Position numbers and translations under genes: made by a program
DNA from: Runella limosa DSM 17973
Lineage (GTDB): Bacteria > Bacteroidota > Bacteroidia > Cytophagales > Spirosomataceae
Reading direction: 5' to 3'
NCBI RefSeq assembly: GCF_000482465.1
Contig: NZ_KI519426.1
Span: 124,001 to 188,000, forward strand
Length of the DNA: 64,000 nucleotides
Part shown: positions 50,133 through 58,507 of the stretch, piece by piece
How the letters are laid out: each line of letters starts with the position of its first letter
Numbering within the stretch: position 1 is the stretch's first letter
Notes under the pieces: generated by a model
Database searches by the model: none
Told to the model about the DNA's origin: nothing
The model's input: the letters and a program-made list of their open reading frames with translations, nothing else

Positions 50133-51260
50133 ATGAGCGACCACCTACACCCTCACAAGTTGGCCGAATTGTACCCGAAAAATGTAAAAAGCAAAGGACG
50201 CTATTACATAAAGTTTTCGGCTTGGGATATTTCCGCCAATGAATTGAAGACAATTGTTACTTGGTGTCCATCGCGATATAAGACCGAAAAAGAAGTAAAA
50301 GAGTGGGCAAAAGAAGAAATAGCCCGTATCAATGCCGTTTTGCTATCGGGGGGGCATTTCGGCAAAATTGAACCTACAAAAAAGGTAGTACACACGATTA
50401 AGACTATTTTTCCCGAACTACTGGAAAAAAGAAAAGATACCTTTCGGAAACGCTCCTACGACACCTACAAAACAGCCCTAAAGAAAATTATAGCCTTTTT
50501 GGATTCCAAGAAACTTGAAGGCTTACAAGTGTGCGAATTTACTAACCTCTATTTGTCGGATTTTGTTGATTACCTGATTTCGATAGGAAATAGTAACAGT
50601 ACCGTAAACAATGTTTTGGAGTTGGTTGGGTGGTTCTTTGAGCAATGCGTAAACAAAGAAATTATTGAAAAGAAGCCGTATCGTGTCGTTAAGCTGACGG
50701 AAACCCAATCGGCGGTTAATGTGGCTTTCACAATCGAACATCAAAGGGTTTTGGAAAACTGGATGTTGGAAAATGATTTTGAATTGTACCTTTTTACTCG
50801 CTTTGTTTATCATGCTTTTATTCGTCCCAAAGAGTTAAAAGCCTTGCAAGTGGTGAATATTGATTTTGATAGACGGGGGATAAACATAACGGGGGCAATA
50901 TCAAAAAACCGAAAAAATGATTTTGTCCCTATCAATACGACGCTTTACCCCTTGCTTAAAAACTTTGTGGGCAAACAGGGTTTTTTGTTTGGTCGAAGTA
51001 TGGCTATTGGCGGTAAAATTAAATGCCAGGAAAATGAGCCGTACAACCGCCACGCAAAAGCCCTGAAAGTTTTAGGGCTTGAAAATTTAGGTTACTCCCT
51101 GTACAGTTGGAAGCACACAGGGGCGGTTAGGGCTTATCAATCGGGTGTAGATATTAAGAAGCTGCAAAGATTGTTAAGACATTCAAGCCTTACAATTACG
51201 GATATTTATCTACGTTCCCTGAATGTTATCACTGATATTGAAAATTTGGCGGGGTGGTAA
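50133..51260 (+). CDS. Tyrosine recombinase/integrase
   Basis: The ATG at 50133 gives 375 residues; the frame stays open back into the tRNA, but a start there is not credible. The N-terminal about 100 residues are an arm-binding-type domain, followed by a SAM-like core-binding domain (about 105-190, KRSYDTYKTALKKIIAFLDSKKL). The catalytic domain has arginine in HAFIRPKELKAL, a YSWKHTGA box in place of the usual HxxR, RHSSLTITDIY with the second histidine and the nucleophile tyrosine. This is the form common in Bacteroidota phage and transposon integrases. It directs insertion into the adjacent tRNA-Leu gene. Confidence 0.92.
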   Translation: MSDHLHPHKLAELYPKNVKSKGRYYIKFSAWDISANELKTIVTWCPSRYKTEKEVKEWAKEEIARINAVLLSGGHFGKIEPTKKVVHTIKTIFPELLEKRKDTFRKRSYDTYKTALKKIIAFLDSKKLEGLQVCEFTNLYLSDFVDYLISIGNSNSTVNNVLELVGWFFEQCVNKEIIEKKPYRVVKLTETQSAVNVAFTIEHQRVLENWMLENDFELYLFTRFVYHAFIRPKELKALQVVNIDFDRRGINITGAISKNRKNDFVPINTTLYPLLKNFVGKQGFLFGRSMAIGGKIKCQENEPYNRHAKALKVLGLENLGYSLYSWKHTGAVRAYQSGVDIKKLQRLLRHSSLTITDIYLRSLNVITDIENLAGW

Positions 51261-51261
51261 A

Positions 51262-51387
51262 AACAGAATAAAATTCTGCGCCTAGCACAAAAAAAGACCC
51301 TCACAAAGCCCGCCGCGCTCATGCTCCTGTCGCGATGGGTCTCATGTAAGGGTCTTTTTTGTTAGTAAGACAGAATTTTATTCTGTT
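51262..51387. terminator. Nested inverted repeats and bidirectional terminator between integrase and spike gene
   Basis: Two 17-base arms (51262-51278 and 51371-51387) are perfect inverted copies, and each arm is itself a CAGAAT-3 bases-ATTCTG hairpin. Inside lie a second perfect 12-bp stem AAAAAAGACCCT/AGGGTCTTTTTT (51290-51301, 51349-51360) and an inner CCC...CGCG/CGCG...GGG stem-loop. The structure separates convergent genes and touches the spike gene's stop codon. It should stop transcription from both sides. Confidence 0.8.
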
Positions 51388-54047
51388 TACACCTCGTTAA
51401 CAAAAATCCTGCTACCTGCGTTTATTGTTGCAACACTACCCGATACCTCCGTACACATTTGGAATTTTACGACCCCGTCGGTGGCACAAGTTATGACAAT
51501 ACTACCTATTAAATAGTGTGGAGTATTTACGGCATTTACCCCCGTGGTTAATAAAAAACTTCCTGCCGTATTACTTGCTCCAATCACCCTAATAGGTATA
51601 GATAGCGCACTCGCCGCCGCTGACGATGAAACCGAACCATTCATGTATCCAATCACCGAACCCGTGCCGCTCGACATAAATACACCTAGTTTTACGCCTG
51701 TGGTTGACATATCCGTTTGATACATTACGAATATGTCAACCTTGTACTCTTTTCCCGCCTTTGCCGTGAATTGAAATTCTGGTATGTCTTTAAGCGTTCC
51801 CGTGCTGTCTGTAATAGCTGCACATTTGTAAGTGGGTGGTTTCAGGTCTCCCGATACGTACCATTCGTTTGTACCTTTTTTAACGAACGATACCCTTGCA
51901 TTTTTCCCTAAGAAATTGGCCGATTTGTTTGGCGGCAAACGCAATGTAACTCCTGCCGCCCCTTCTATACTACCTTTCGTTTCAGAGACTAGGACGGCAT
52001 CTATTTTTGTGCCGATTGGGTATGGAACATCTGTATTATTTGGTACTTGTAGTACTCCATCAAGCGTAAAATCTAGCTCAACTAATCTATGCGGGTCTAG
52101 GAATCCAAGGGCGTAAAAGTTACCCGTTTGGTAATTAAAGTACTGCTTTCGGTCTGGTAGGTAGTAACCGTTTATGTTGCCCGCCGAAATGCTGTAAGCT
52201 GTGCCCGTAACCCGCTGAAAGTCGTTGTCGGTAATTGTACAATAGTCGAAAGATTTCTCCCCGTTCCCGCCCGCTGTAATGCGTAGCCCGTTGACACAAG
52301 TAGCGTCCGCGTAGTTGTCGATTATCTTGCAGCCTAGCATACCATTTATACTAGAAATAACGTCGGTATCAATACACCAATTTTCGATTTGTCTAAATCG
52401 GTTTCCTGAAATATTCGTGTTTCGCCCGCCTTGGTACAAGTAAATTCCGTTTTTGCAGTTCTGGAAGCGGTTAAGTACGATTGTGTCAATCGCGTCTTGG
52501 CTGTCAGCATTGGCGTGGTAAATTGCCGCCCCTGCCGTTCCGCCCGTTATGTCCGCAAACTCGTTATTAACAATCTTTGTTCTTATGACGCTGTTCCAAC
52601 TGAGATAAATTCCATGTTCAGTATTGCCCTTAAATTTGCAGTTTGAAATTGTAATGTCTTCCGCGTACGTGGTGTTGCTAAAATTTATACCCCTTACCCC
52701 CGTAAACGTACAGGAATTTATTGTTACAAATTTTGTATCAAATTGCCCAGACATAGTCAACGGTTTGGCAAAAAAACACTGTTCAAATTTTGCGTTTTGT
52801 ACCCCCGCAATATTTGCGCCGTTTGCGAAGTAACAACTATCAATCAGTAAACCACTAGTAACGGTCGATGAATAAAAAGGGGTGACGACTTTGTCGGGTG
52901 TCATGCACTTTACATTATACAAAATGGTATTATCGCCCATTCTTGCAAGTCTGAGCGCCATATCCGACTGTGTACTATTTTCTATCCGTATCGTGTCGTA
53001 CAGGGTGTTACTTGCCCCGCCAAATGTTAGGCCGTAATTGCAGTTTGAAATAAACCCGTTCCTTATTACTGTACCTTCGCATAGGTTGCCCATAGCGATA
53101 GCACTAGAAAGGTGGTACTGTGCCCCGTATTCGGTAATTGCTGCCATATCGTAGTAATACGTATAGTTACCGCAGTTCTCGAACTTAAACCCGTCCAAAA
53201 CGCACTGTATCCCTTCCTCGAAATCTATACCGCAAAGGGCGGCATTTTTTCCGTAAAGGTTACTCATATACACGTTTCGAGATAGACTTTGCGGGTTCTC
53301 GCCACCCACTGAATAACAATGTCGCCCTACTCGCTCAACGTGGCAATTTTCTACTACCACGTTGTGAGGGACAATAGATAAGTCATTGTTAAAGGCGTTT
53401 ACCAGTATCCCGTCCCCCATTTGCATACCGCCGCCTGCTATATCTGTGATTGTACAGGACGAAATACGTATGTTTCTTATCTCACCGTTTCGGCTTTCTG
53501 CTAGGATTCCATACCCGCCGTGATTTACGTCGTTAATTACAGTTGTGGGGTGCATTACGCCACATTTTTCAATTATTAAGCGTTCTATCTTAACGTTTTG
53601 CGCGTTTGATATGTAAACCCCGTAAGCGCGTTTTATCCCCGTGAATTTATCGGTAGTTTGCCCGCCTCCGTTAATTCTTAAATCGCAAACTTGCACGTCT
53701 GTAATTACCGAACCCGCCGAATACACATTTATAACCTTCGCTGTGTCGGTATTTGCTTTTAGGATACTTGCAGCCCCTTCGCCGAATAGCTTAACGCCTG
53801 AACGAAGGTTAAGCCCTGACACCAAGTAAGTGCCTTTTGGGATGTACACGTAATCCCTGTTGTCTATTGCGTATTGGATTGCGGCGGTATCGTTAGTAGC
53901 ACCGTCGCCTTTTGCTCCTACCCACTTCACATTTGCGGCGGTGCTGTTCGTATCGACCGCCTGTTTGGTCGTAAGCCCAACGGGCGTACCTAAGTTATAG
54001 ATACGCCCGTTGTTCATGTCTTTATCAAAATAAGTTCTCTTACTCAT
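51387..54047 (-). CDS. Beta-helix (pectate-lyase-like) receptor-binding spike protein
   Basis: The protein has 886 residues. Residues about 37-100 contain VKWVGAKGDGATNDTAAIQYAID and YIPKGTYLVSG, the start of a right-handed parallel beta-helix as in phage tailspikes. The helix, with many N/C-rich strand-turn repeats (ISNCKFKGN, IVNNEFADI), runs to about 640. The last 150 residues resemble a C1q-like jelly roll found at phage fibre tips. It has no signal peptide or membrane helix. It probably binds or cleaves a surface polysaccharide of the host. It is the last gene of the minus-strand array, four bases after the adhesin gene. Confidence 0.85.
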   Translation of the reverse strand: MSKRTYFDKDMNNGRIYNLGTPVGLTTKQAVDTNSTAANVKWVGAKGDGATNDTAAIQYAIDNRDYVYIPKGTYLVSGLNLRSGVKLFGEGAASILKANTDTAKVINVYSAGSVITDVQVCDLRINGGGQTTDKFTGIKRAYGVYISNAQNVKIERLIIEKCGVMHPTTVINDVNHGGYGILAESRNGEIRNIRISSCTITDIAGGGMQMGDGILVNAFNNDLSIVPHNVVVENCHVERVGRHCYSVGGENPQSLSRNVYMSNLYGKNAALCGIDFEEGIQCVLDGFKFENCGNYTYYYDMAAITEYGAQYHLSSAIAMGNLCEGTVIRNGFISNCNYGLTFGGASNTLYDTIRIENSTQSDMALRLARMGDNTILYNVKCMTPDKVVTPFYSSTVTSGLLIDSCYFANGANIAGVQNAKFEQCFFAKPLTMSGQFDTKFVTINSCTFTGVRGINFSNTTYAEDITISNCKFKGNTEHGIYLSWNSVIRTKIVNNEFADITGGTAGAAIYHANADSQDAIDTIVLNRFQNCKNGIYLYQGGRNTNISGNRFRQIENWCIDTDVISSINGMLGCKIIDNYADATCVNGLRITAGGNGEKSFDYCTITDNDFQRVTGTAYSISAGNINGYYLPDRKQYFNYQTGNFYALGFLDPHRLVELDFTLDGVLQVPNNTDVPYPIGTKIDAVLVSETKGSIEGAAGVTLRLPPNKSANFLGKNARVSFVKKGTNEWYVSGDLKPPTYKCAAITDSTGTLKDIPEFQFTAKAGKEYKVDIFVMYQTDMSTTGVKLGVFMSSGTGSVIGYMNGSVSSSAAASALSIPIRVIGASNTAGSFLLTTGVNAVNTPHYLIGSIVITCATDGVVKFQMCTEVSGSVATINAGSRIFVNEV

Positions 54048-54051
54048 ATTT

Positions 54052-54759
54052 TTAGGCGATTACGATTACAGTCACGTTTGCCAATGTCGTGTTAGAGGTT
54101 ACGCTAACAATGTTATTACTAACACTTTGTACGTGCAGGTCTATTTCTTCCCCGCCCTGCCAAACCTGTACGACTGGGGTAGCTAAGTTTAGGCCGTGCG
54201 TTACGTTTGTTGCGGTGTTGGCTACCAACGACGTAATAGTTTGCGTCACTCGCCGCGCGTAAAAGAAGTTAGCAAGATACCCCGCCAAGGTCGCAGGAGT
54301 TAAGGCTCTCGTTGTGTCACTTCCTGCGTTTGCTTCCGCCTGCGTTGCAAGTTCGATAACGCCCGCGCGGGTTTCGCTTGCCGTAAAGGTGTTTGCCTGT
54401 AAAACAAACCAGTTCGTCGTACCCCGTACAAGTTGGTCGCCTATTTCTACCTCAATGCCCCCCACGCTTCCCCCATTTGTCGTAATAAACCAAATGTCTC
54501 CCGTAGCAGGCGACGACGGGAAAGCGGGGCTAGTATTCGCGTTGGTAATGTCCCCCTTAATCGTTGCCGCGCCTGTCATCACCTGCGATAAATCCAACCA
54601 TACTGTTCCGTTCCAACCCATAAACTTTTTGGTGGCTGTATCGTAGTACGTTTGCCCTTCGTAGGGGCTTGTAGGAGCGGTTGCGCTATTAGGAAATCGC
54701 AGGTTTACAATTGCCGCCCCTGCGTTTAGGATAAGGTCGAAAAATCTGTTTTTTGCCAT
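54052..54759 (-). CDS. Tail-fibre-like adhesin
   Basis: The protein has 235 residues without signal peptide. Residues 28-58 have an APTSPYEGQTYYDT...FMGWNGTVWLDL motif, common in phage fibre proteins. Residues 128-162 (TRAGVIELATQAEANAGSD followed by TRALTPATLAGYL) match the tail-fibre repeat of many phages. Residues about 170-235 form a small beta domain with HGLN (188-191) and GGEE (202-205) that recurs in the next protein of the array. It is probably part of the host-recognition complex together with the spike protein. Confidence 0.85.
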   Translation of the reverse strand: MAKNRFFDLILNAGAAIVNLRFPNSATAPTSPYEGQTYYDTATKKFMGWNGTVWLDLSQVMTGAATIKGDITNANTSPAFPSSPATGDIWFITTNGGSVGGIEVEIGDQLVRGTTNWFVLQANTFTASETRAGVIELATQAEANAGSDTTRALTPATLAGYLANFFYARRVTQTITSLVANTATNVTHGLNLATPVVQVWQGGEEIDLHVQSVSNNIVSVTSNTTLANVTVIVIA

Positions 54760-54770
54760 TTTTTTAAGGA

Positions 54771-55154
54771 TTATTGCACAATTAAAGTGCCTGTGATTGC
54801 TGTGTTAGACTGTATCCTAACTGTATTCAAATCGGGATACAATACGTTTAACTCTACTTCTTCGCCCCCTACGATTGTTGTTACATCTACCAATCTGCCT
54901 AAATTGTGTGTAAACGTTTGGTCAGTCAGGTTTGTAAACTCGAATGTTAGGGTTTCGCCGCCTTCGGAGGTCGTTGGGGGCGGGGTTGGGTTTGTACTCA
55001 TTGAACTGTACGAAGCGTAGGAACTTGAGGGCGTAACCTGCTGTATTTGTGCTACATTCTGCGTACTACCTCGTTTTTTGTACAACCACCAAATAAACGC
55101 CAAAACGATAAGTATTAGCAAAATTGGCGCGCCTCTGTTGTTGTTTGCTGCCAT
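54771..55154 (-). CDS. Membrane-anchored small adhesin-domain protein
   Basis: The protein has 127 residues. An N-terminal helix (about 9-25, APILLILIVLAFIWWLYKK) is followed by a Ser/Thr/Pro-rich linker (about 40-65). A beta domain (about 66-127) with HNLG (83-86), GGEE (96-99) and an NTVRIQSNTAITGTLIV end has the same landmarks, in the same spacing, as residues 170-235 of the adhesin encoded 11 bases downstream. It looks like a host-recognition module tethered to a membrane, which is unusual for tailed phages. Confidence 0.75.
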   Translation of the reverse strand: MAANNNRGAPILLILIVLAFIWWLYKKRGSTQNVAQIQQVTPSSSYASYSSMSTNPTPPPTTSEGGETLTFEFTNLTDQTFTHNLGRLVDVTTIVGGEEVELNVLYPDLNTVRIQSNTAITGTLIVQ

Positions 55155-55156
55155 AG

Positions 55157-56542
55157 CTAGACGGTAAATTTATAAATCTTTGGTTCGTCTGCGTTTGCTG
55201 AAAGAAAGTAGGACTTTCCGCCGTGGGTGACTCTTATTTTTGTAATTGTACCCTCACTTGCCGATGGGTCTTGCACCACAAAAACAAGGCTGCTACCATT
55301 CACTATTTTCGCCAAAATAGGATGTTGGTTTTCGTAAGAGTCCACAATGCCCGTTCCATCTGAAGGAATAGTAACCGCCGTAAATCCCCCCGAATTTCCA
55401 CGTTTGTACGAGTAATTTGGTTCTGATTTAGTACCGCCAATTACGACGTTCTGAATAAGGCTAAACTCGTGCGCTCCCTGCCAAACCGAATCTTTGCTTA
55501 GGCCGTCGCAGTATGGGTAAGTGCGTTCAGGACTAGGTCGCCCACTTGGTAGGCTGCTTGTTCCCGTGTACTGCATTTCACCCGCAGGAAAACCCGAATA
55601 CAAAATGTCTATTACGTCATTTCTTGCGTCACTGGTAGCTATTTGTGAATCCCAATACCAAACGCCGTCAGATTCCAACATCCCCCAAATTACGTACCCC
55701 TTCATTATTTTAAGGGATTCTTCGGAACGGTTTAAAATCCGTATTGCGCCGTCGTAAGGAGCTTCTAACGGGATTTTGTGCCAAAAGTTAGGAATCCCTG
55801 ACCCAAACGTATCAGAGACGCCCCATAGGTAGCCAATTGAGTCGTTTACGTGGTTGAGTAGCCCCGCCGCTTTTTGCTTTTTGAAAACTCGAAACTGGTG
55901 GATATACTCGTACATTGCCGCGCGGGGGTCGTGGTTTTGACGACCTTGTACCATAACTGTACCATACCCTATTTTACTGTGTAGGTTGTACAATTGCCCC
56001 AAGGTTGTACCTAACGAGTTTACGGTTTTTGTGCCAATGCCCGAAATCACGGGGCTAGTGTACTGCGACCGTGCCGCACTTCCCCCCCAAACTCGTTTAT
56101 CGTTCCAAATCAACATTCCATACAAAAACTCCCCCACTTTTGCCCCTGAATCTACTGCGCCTTTGATGAAGTTCCCAATACGGTCAACGTTCGTAGAGTC
56201 GTTGTAATTTCCGTAACTATTTTCAAAATCTAGCACAATAGTTTTAAACTGACCTCCAAACGATTGCCCCGCGTTATAGGCACTACCATTGCTTGAGAAA
56301 TCAAAATTGTCTGATGCCATTGCGGTAGCTAATTTGTTAGCCGCCGCCGCTCCTGTACTCGACCGCGTAAAGACGTTATTGCCCTTTGCCGCAAGGTCTG
56401 CCGAACTCCGTAAGCTACCGCCCAAAACAAAGCCGCATTCAAAGCCAAACTTCTTTTGGAGGGAAAAACTAGGGGCTTGGGTTAGTGCGCTCACTGCCAT
56501 ATTCTTAGGGCTGCTTGTGCGCGTGTATCCTCTTATAATCAT
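55157..56542 (-). CDS. Unknown 461-residue virion-associated-like protein
   Basis: I do not recognise a family. The protein has no clear signal peptide. It has aromatic-rich segments (GQFKTIVLDFENSYGNYND, EFLYGMLIWNDKRVWGG, VIWGMLESDGVWYWDSQ) reminiscent of a TIM-barrel glycoside-hydrolase-like core and a C-terminal beta-rich part (about 400-461) that could be a carbohydrate-binding or fibre-tip domain. Its start overlaps the stop of the upstream gene by four bases, and the next gene begins two bases after its end. Its position between two adhesin-like proteins suggests a place in the host-recognition complex. Confidence 0.65.
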   Translation of the reverse strand: MIIRGYTRTSSPKNMAVSALTQAPSFSLQKKFGFECGFVLGGSLRSSADLAAKGNNVFTRSSTGAAAANKLATAMASDNFDFSSNGSAYNAGQSFGGQFKTIVLDFENSYGNYNDSTNVDRIGNFIKGAVDSGAKVGEFLYGMLIWNDKRVWGGSAARSQYTSPVISGIGTKTVNSLGTTLGQLYNLHSKIGYGTVMVQGRQNHDPRAAMYEYIHQFRVFKKQKAAGLLNHVNDSIGYLWGVSDTFGSGIPNFWHKIPLEAPYDGAIRILNRSEESLKIMKGYVIWGMLESDGVWYWDSQIATSDARNDVIDILYSGFPAGEMQYTGTSSLPSGRPSPERTYPYCDGLSKDSVWQGAHEFSLIQNVVIGGTKSEPNYSYKRGNSGGFTAVTIPSDGTGIVDSYENQHPILAKIVNGSSLVFVVQDPSASEGTITKIRVTHGGKSYFLSANADEPKIYKFTV

Positions 56543-57618
56543 GCCGATACGATTTTAAAAGTGGTTTGTGCTTTTTGTTTTGGGTTGGGGTCGCTGTCGT
56601 AGCTCATCCAGTCGCCACCCGCTCCCCAACCTTTTTTCGTGATATGGTGGTCAATGTTTGGCTCTACTGCGTAGTTGGCTGGAATGGTTGCGCCTAGGTA
56701 CGTGGCATTGTGCCAGTACTCAATATTGGCGTAGCCGTTAGAACCGCTATCGGTCACAGCAAACGAGTTTCCAACCTTCGCAAATTGCAAGTTCAAAAAG
56801 CCGTTGTTTTCGTCCACCTTCGCACGTTCTACCGTCCATGCGCCCGTCAAGATGTTGGGCACATAAACCCCGCCTATATCGGTATTATCTACAAATACAT
56901 CCAAGTACCCGTATTGGCTTGTGCTTACCGTCATGGTGTTGGCGTAGGGGGCGGTAATTATCCCAACTACTGCACCCGCTTGTTTGAGCTGTACCGTCAC
57001 ATTTTGGCCGATTGTTCCACCTGTGAGCGTGAGGGCTACTTCGTTGCCGTTGCTAACTGTATAGTCCTGTACAGATACGCCGCTGGTTCCTCCAATGCCC
57101 AAATCATCGTTCGTGATTACCACGTTGGTAGTGGCCTTGTAAAGTGTCCCTGCAATGGCTAGGGCTACTTCCATGACATACGTACCCGCCGCCGTAAGCC
57201 CCCAAACGGGGTTCGTCGGGTTAAAATAGACGGCTGGATACCCTGTACTTGTTACCTCCAAATCCGTGATTGTTTCGGTATGTAGCACCGTGCCGCCAGT
57301 TGTTTTCAGGGTAGCCGTTCCGCTGTATGTGCCTGACGGTGTAGCCTGTAAATTAATAACCCGTGCGGGAGCTGCTACCGTGTGCCACGATTGCGGGGAA
57401 GTTACGCCCGTCACCGTTTGCCCCACGCCTGTAATGGCAAGGCCGTTGGTTGGGGTGGTGGTGGTAGTGCCGCCGCCCGTGCTGGTTGAGCCGCCGCCCG
57501 TGCCGCCGTCGGTACGGCCTATTGTGTTGGTGGTTTGGGCTGTGTCGGTCTTTCTAAAGGCCAAAAAGACAATAACAAGCACAAAAACCAATAGAATGAT
57601 TCTCGTTTTTCTTGACAT
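56539..57618 (-). CDS. Membrane-anchored Ig-like-domain protein
   Basis: The ATG at 57618 (MSRKTRIILLVFVLVIVFLAF) is chosen because an in-frame start at 57684 lies upstream of a terminator hairpin. The protein has 359 residues. A signal-anchor helix (about 7-22) leads to a Gly/Thr-rich linker (about 33-55). Two to three beta-sandwich, Ig-like domains follow (about 60-240: ITGVGQTVTGVTSPQSWHTV, VINLQATPSGTYSGTATL, TNVVITNDDLG). The C-terminal part has FAVTDSGSNGYANIEYWHNATYLG. It is probably a surface-exposed stalk anchored in a membrane. Confidence 0.7.
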   Translation of the reverse strand: MSRKTRIILLVFVLVIVFLAFRKTDTAQTTNTIGRTDGGTGGGSTSTGGGTTTTTPTNGLAITGVGQTVTGVTSPQSWHTVAAPARVINLQATPSGTYSGTATLKTTGGTVLHTETITDLEVTSTGYPAVYFNPTNPVWGLTAAGTYVMEVALAIAGTLYKATTNVVITNDDLGIGGTSGVSVQDYTVSNGNEVALTLTGGTIGQNVTVQLKQAGAVVGIITAPYANTMTVSTSQYGYLDVFVDNTDIGGVYVPNILTGAWTVERAKVDENNGFLNLQFAKVGNSFAVTDSGSNGYANIEYWHNATYLGATIPANYAVEPNIDHHITKKGWGAGGDWMSYDSDPNPKQKAQTTFKIVSA

Positions 57619-57640
57619 GATTTTAAACGGTTTTATAGAG

Positions 57641-57667
57641 AAAAAGCCCGCCAAAAGCGGACTTTTT
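57641..57667 (-). terminator. Internal terminator in the provirus array
   Basis: On the minus strand AAAAAG-U-CCGC pairs with GCGG-G-CUUUUU (one U-G pair) around UUUUG, followed by a short U-run. It lies between the 115-residue gene and the membrane-anchored Ig-like gene and could partly uncouple the membrane/lysis genes from the spike genes. Confidence 0.65.
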
Positions 57668-57696
57668 GCGGTCTCAAAAAACAAATCCTAGTTAGT

Positions 57697-58044
57697 TCAA
57701 CCCTTTTTAAATGAGGTTACTAGCTCCAAAAATCCTAGTGCGCCCGAAACGCCCCTGTCTAATAATTTCTTCGTTTCTTCGTCTTGCTCAAACTCCAAGT
57801 CCAATTCTATTGCTAAAATCGTTCGGAGTTCCTGACGTTCGTCGTCGTCAAGGTCTCGAAATTCGTCCCAAACTTGACCAAAGTTTGAGAATGTTGGCCG
57901 AACAAGGGGGAGCAATCGAAATACCTTTGGTAAGGTGTTAATAAGGCTCAATTTACGCTCGGTGAGAATACCCGCCGTAATGGCAATGAGCGACCCAAAA
58001 AAGCGTACAAAATACGATAACTGATTGATGCCAAACGTCTTCAT
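57697..58044 (-). CDS. Small membrane-associated protein of unknown function
   Basis: The protein has 115 residues. A hydrophobic segment lies at about 9-27 (LSYFVRFFGSLIAITAGIL). An acidic helical stretch follows at about 65-95 (DLDDDERQELRTILAIELDLEFEQDEETKKLLDRG). Its start overlaps the stop of the holin-like gene by four bases, so it is translationally coupled to it and may belong to the lysis module as a regulator or accessory factor. No family recognised. Confidence 0.6.
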   Translation of the reverse strand: MKTFGINQLSYFVRFFGSLIAITAGILTERKLSLINTLPKVFRLLPLVRPTFSNFGQVWDEFRDLDDDERQELRTILAIELDLEFEQDEETKKLLDRGVSGALGFLELVTSFKKG

Positions 58045-58460
58045 TGTTTGTTGGTTTTGGTGAAAAAGTGTTTAAAAAAATCTATAAAAGCATTGGTCAA
58101 TTCGCGGGTTCTATCGACCAAAACGCGCCCCGACACCGATACCATACGTAAAAAAATATCTGAACAAATGCCAAACATAAACACCACAAAAGCGGCTTTG
58201 AAACTTGCTAGGTCAATGCCGTAGTATTCGCAAAATGCAAACCCTACGAAGTTGGACAACACAAGCCCCGATAAGGCTACTTTAAGCGTGTCTTTCCATT
58301 CGGCCTTTTTGTCGATGGTACGCACGGCAAGTATTGCACCACCCAACCCCGCCAACTGCAAACGGAGGTTAATATCAAGCGTTACGCCCGAAATTTGGAG
58401 TATTACGAATAATAATACATCCGCAAAAACTGTACTGATATGGTGCATAGAACTAGGCAT
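58041..58460 (-). CDS. Holin-like membrane protein
   Basis: The protein has 139 residues with about three hydrophobic segments (ADVLLFVILQISGVTLDI near 15-30, LQLAGLGGAILAVR near 34-47, and VALSGLVLSNFVGFAFCEYY with AAFVVFMFGICSDIFLRMV near 60-105) and a Lys/Arg-rich C-terminus. Size, topology and position 47 bases downstream of the endolysin gene support a holin role, which is to permeabilise the inner membrane so that the signal-less endolysin can reach the wall. The assignment rests on context, not on family similarity. Confidence 0.55.
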   Translation of the reverse strand: MPSSMHHISTVFADVLLFVILQISGVTLDINLRLQLAGLGGAILAVRTIDKKAEWKDTLKVALSGLVLSNFVGFAFCEYYGIDLASFKAAFVVFMFGICSDIFLRMVSVSGRVLVDRTRELTNAFIDFFKHFFTKTNKQ

Positions 58461-58507
58461 AACGTTTTAAGATATACGCTTAGTGGCTAAATAGACAACC
58501 GCCGCCG

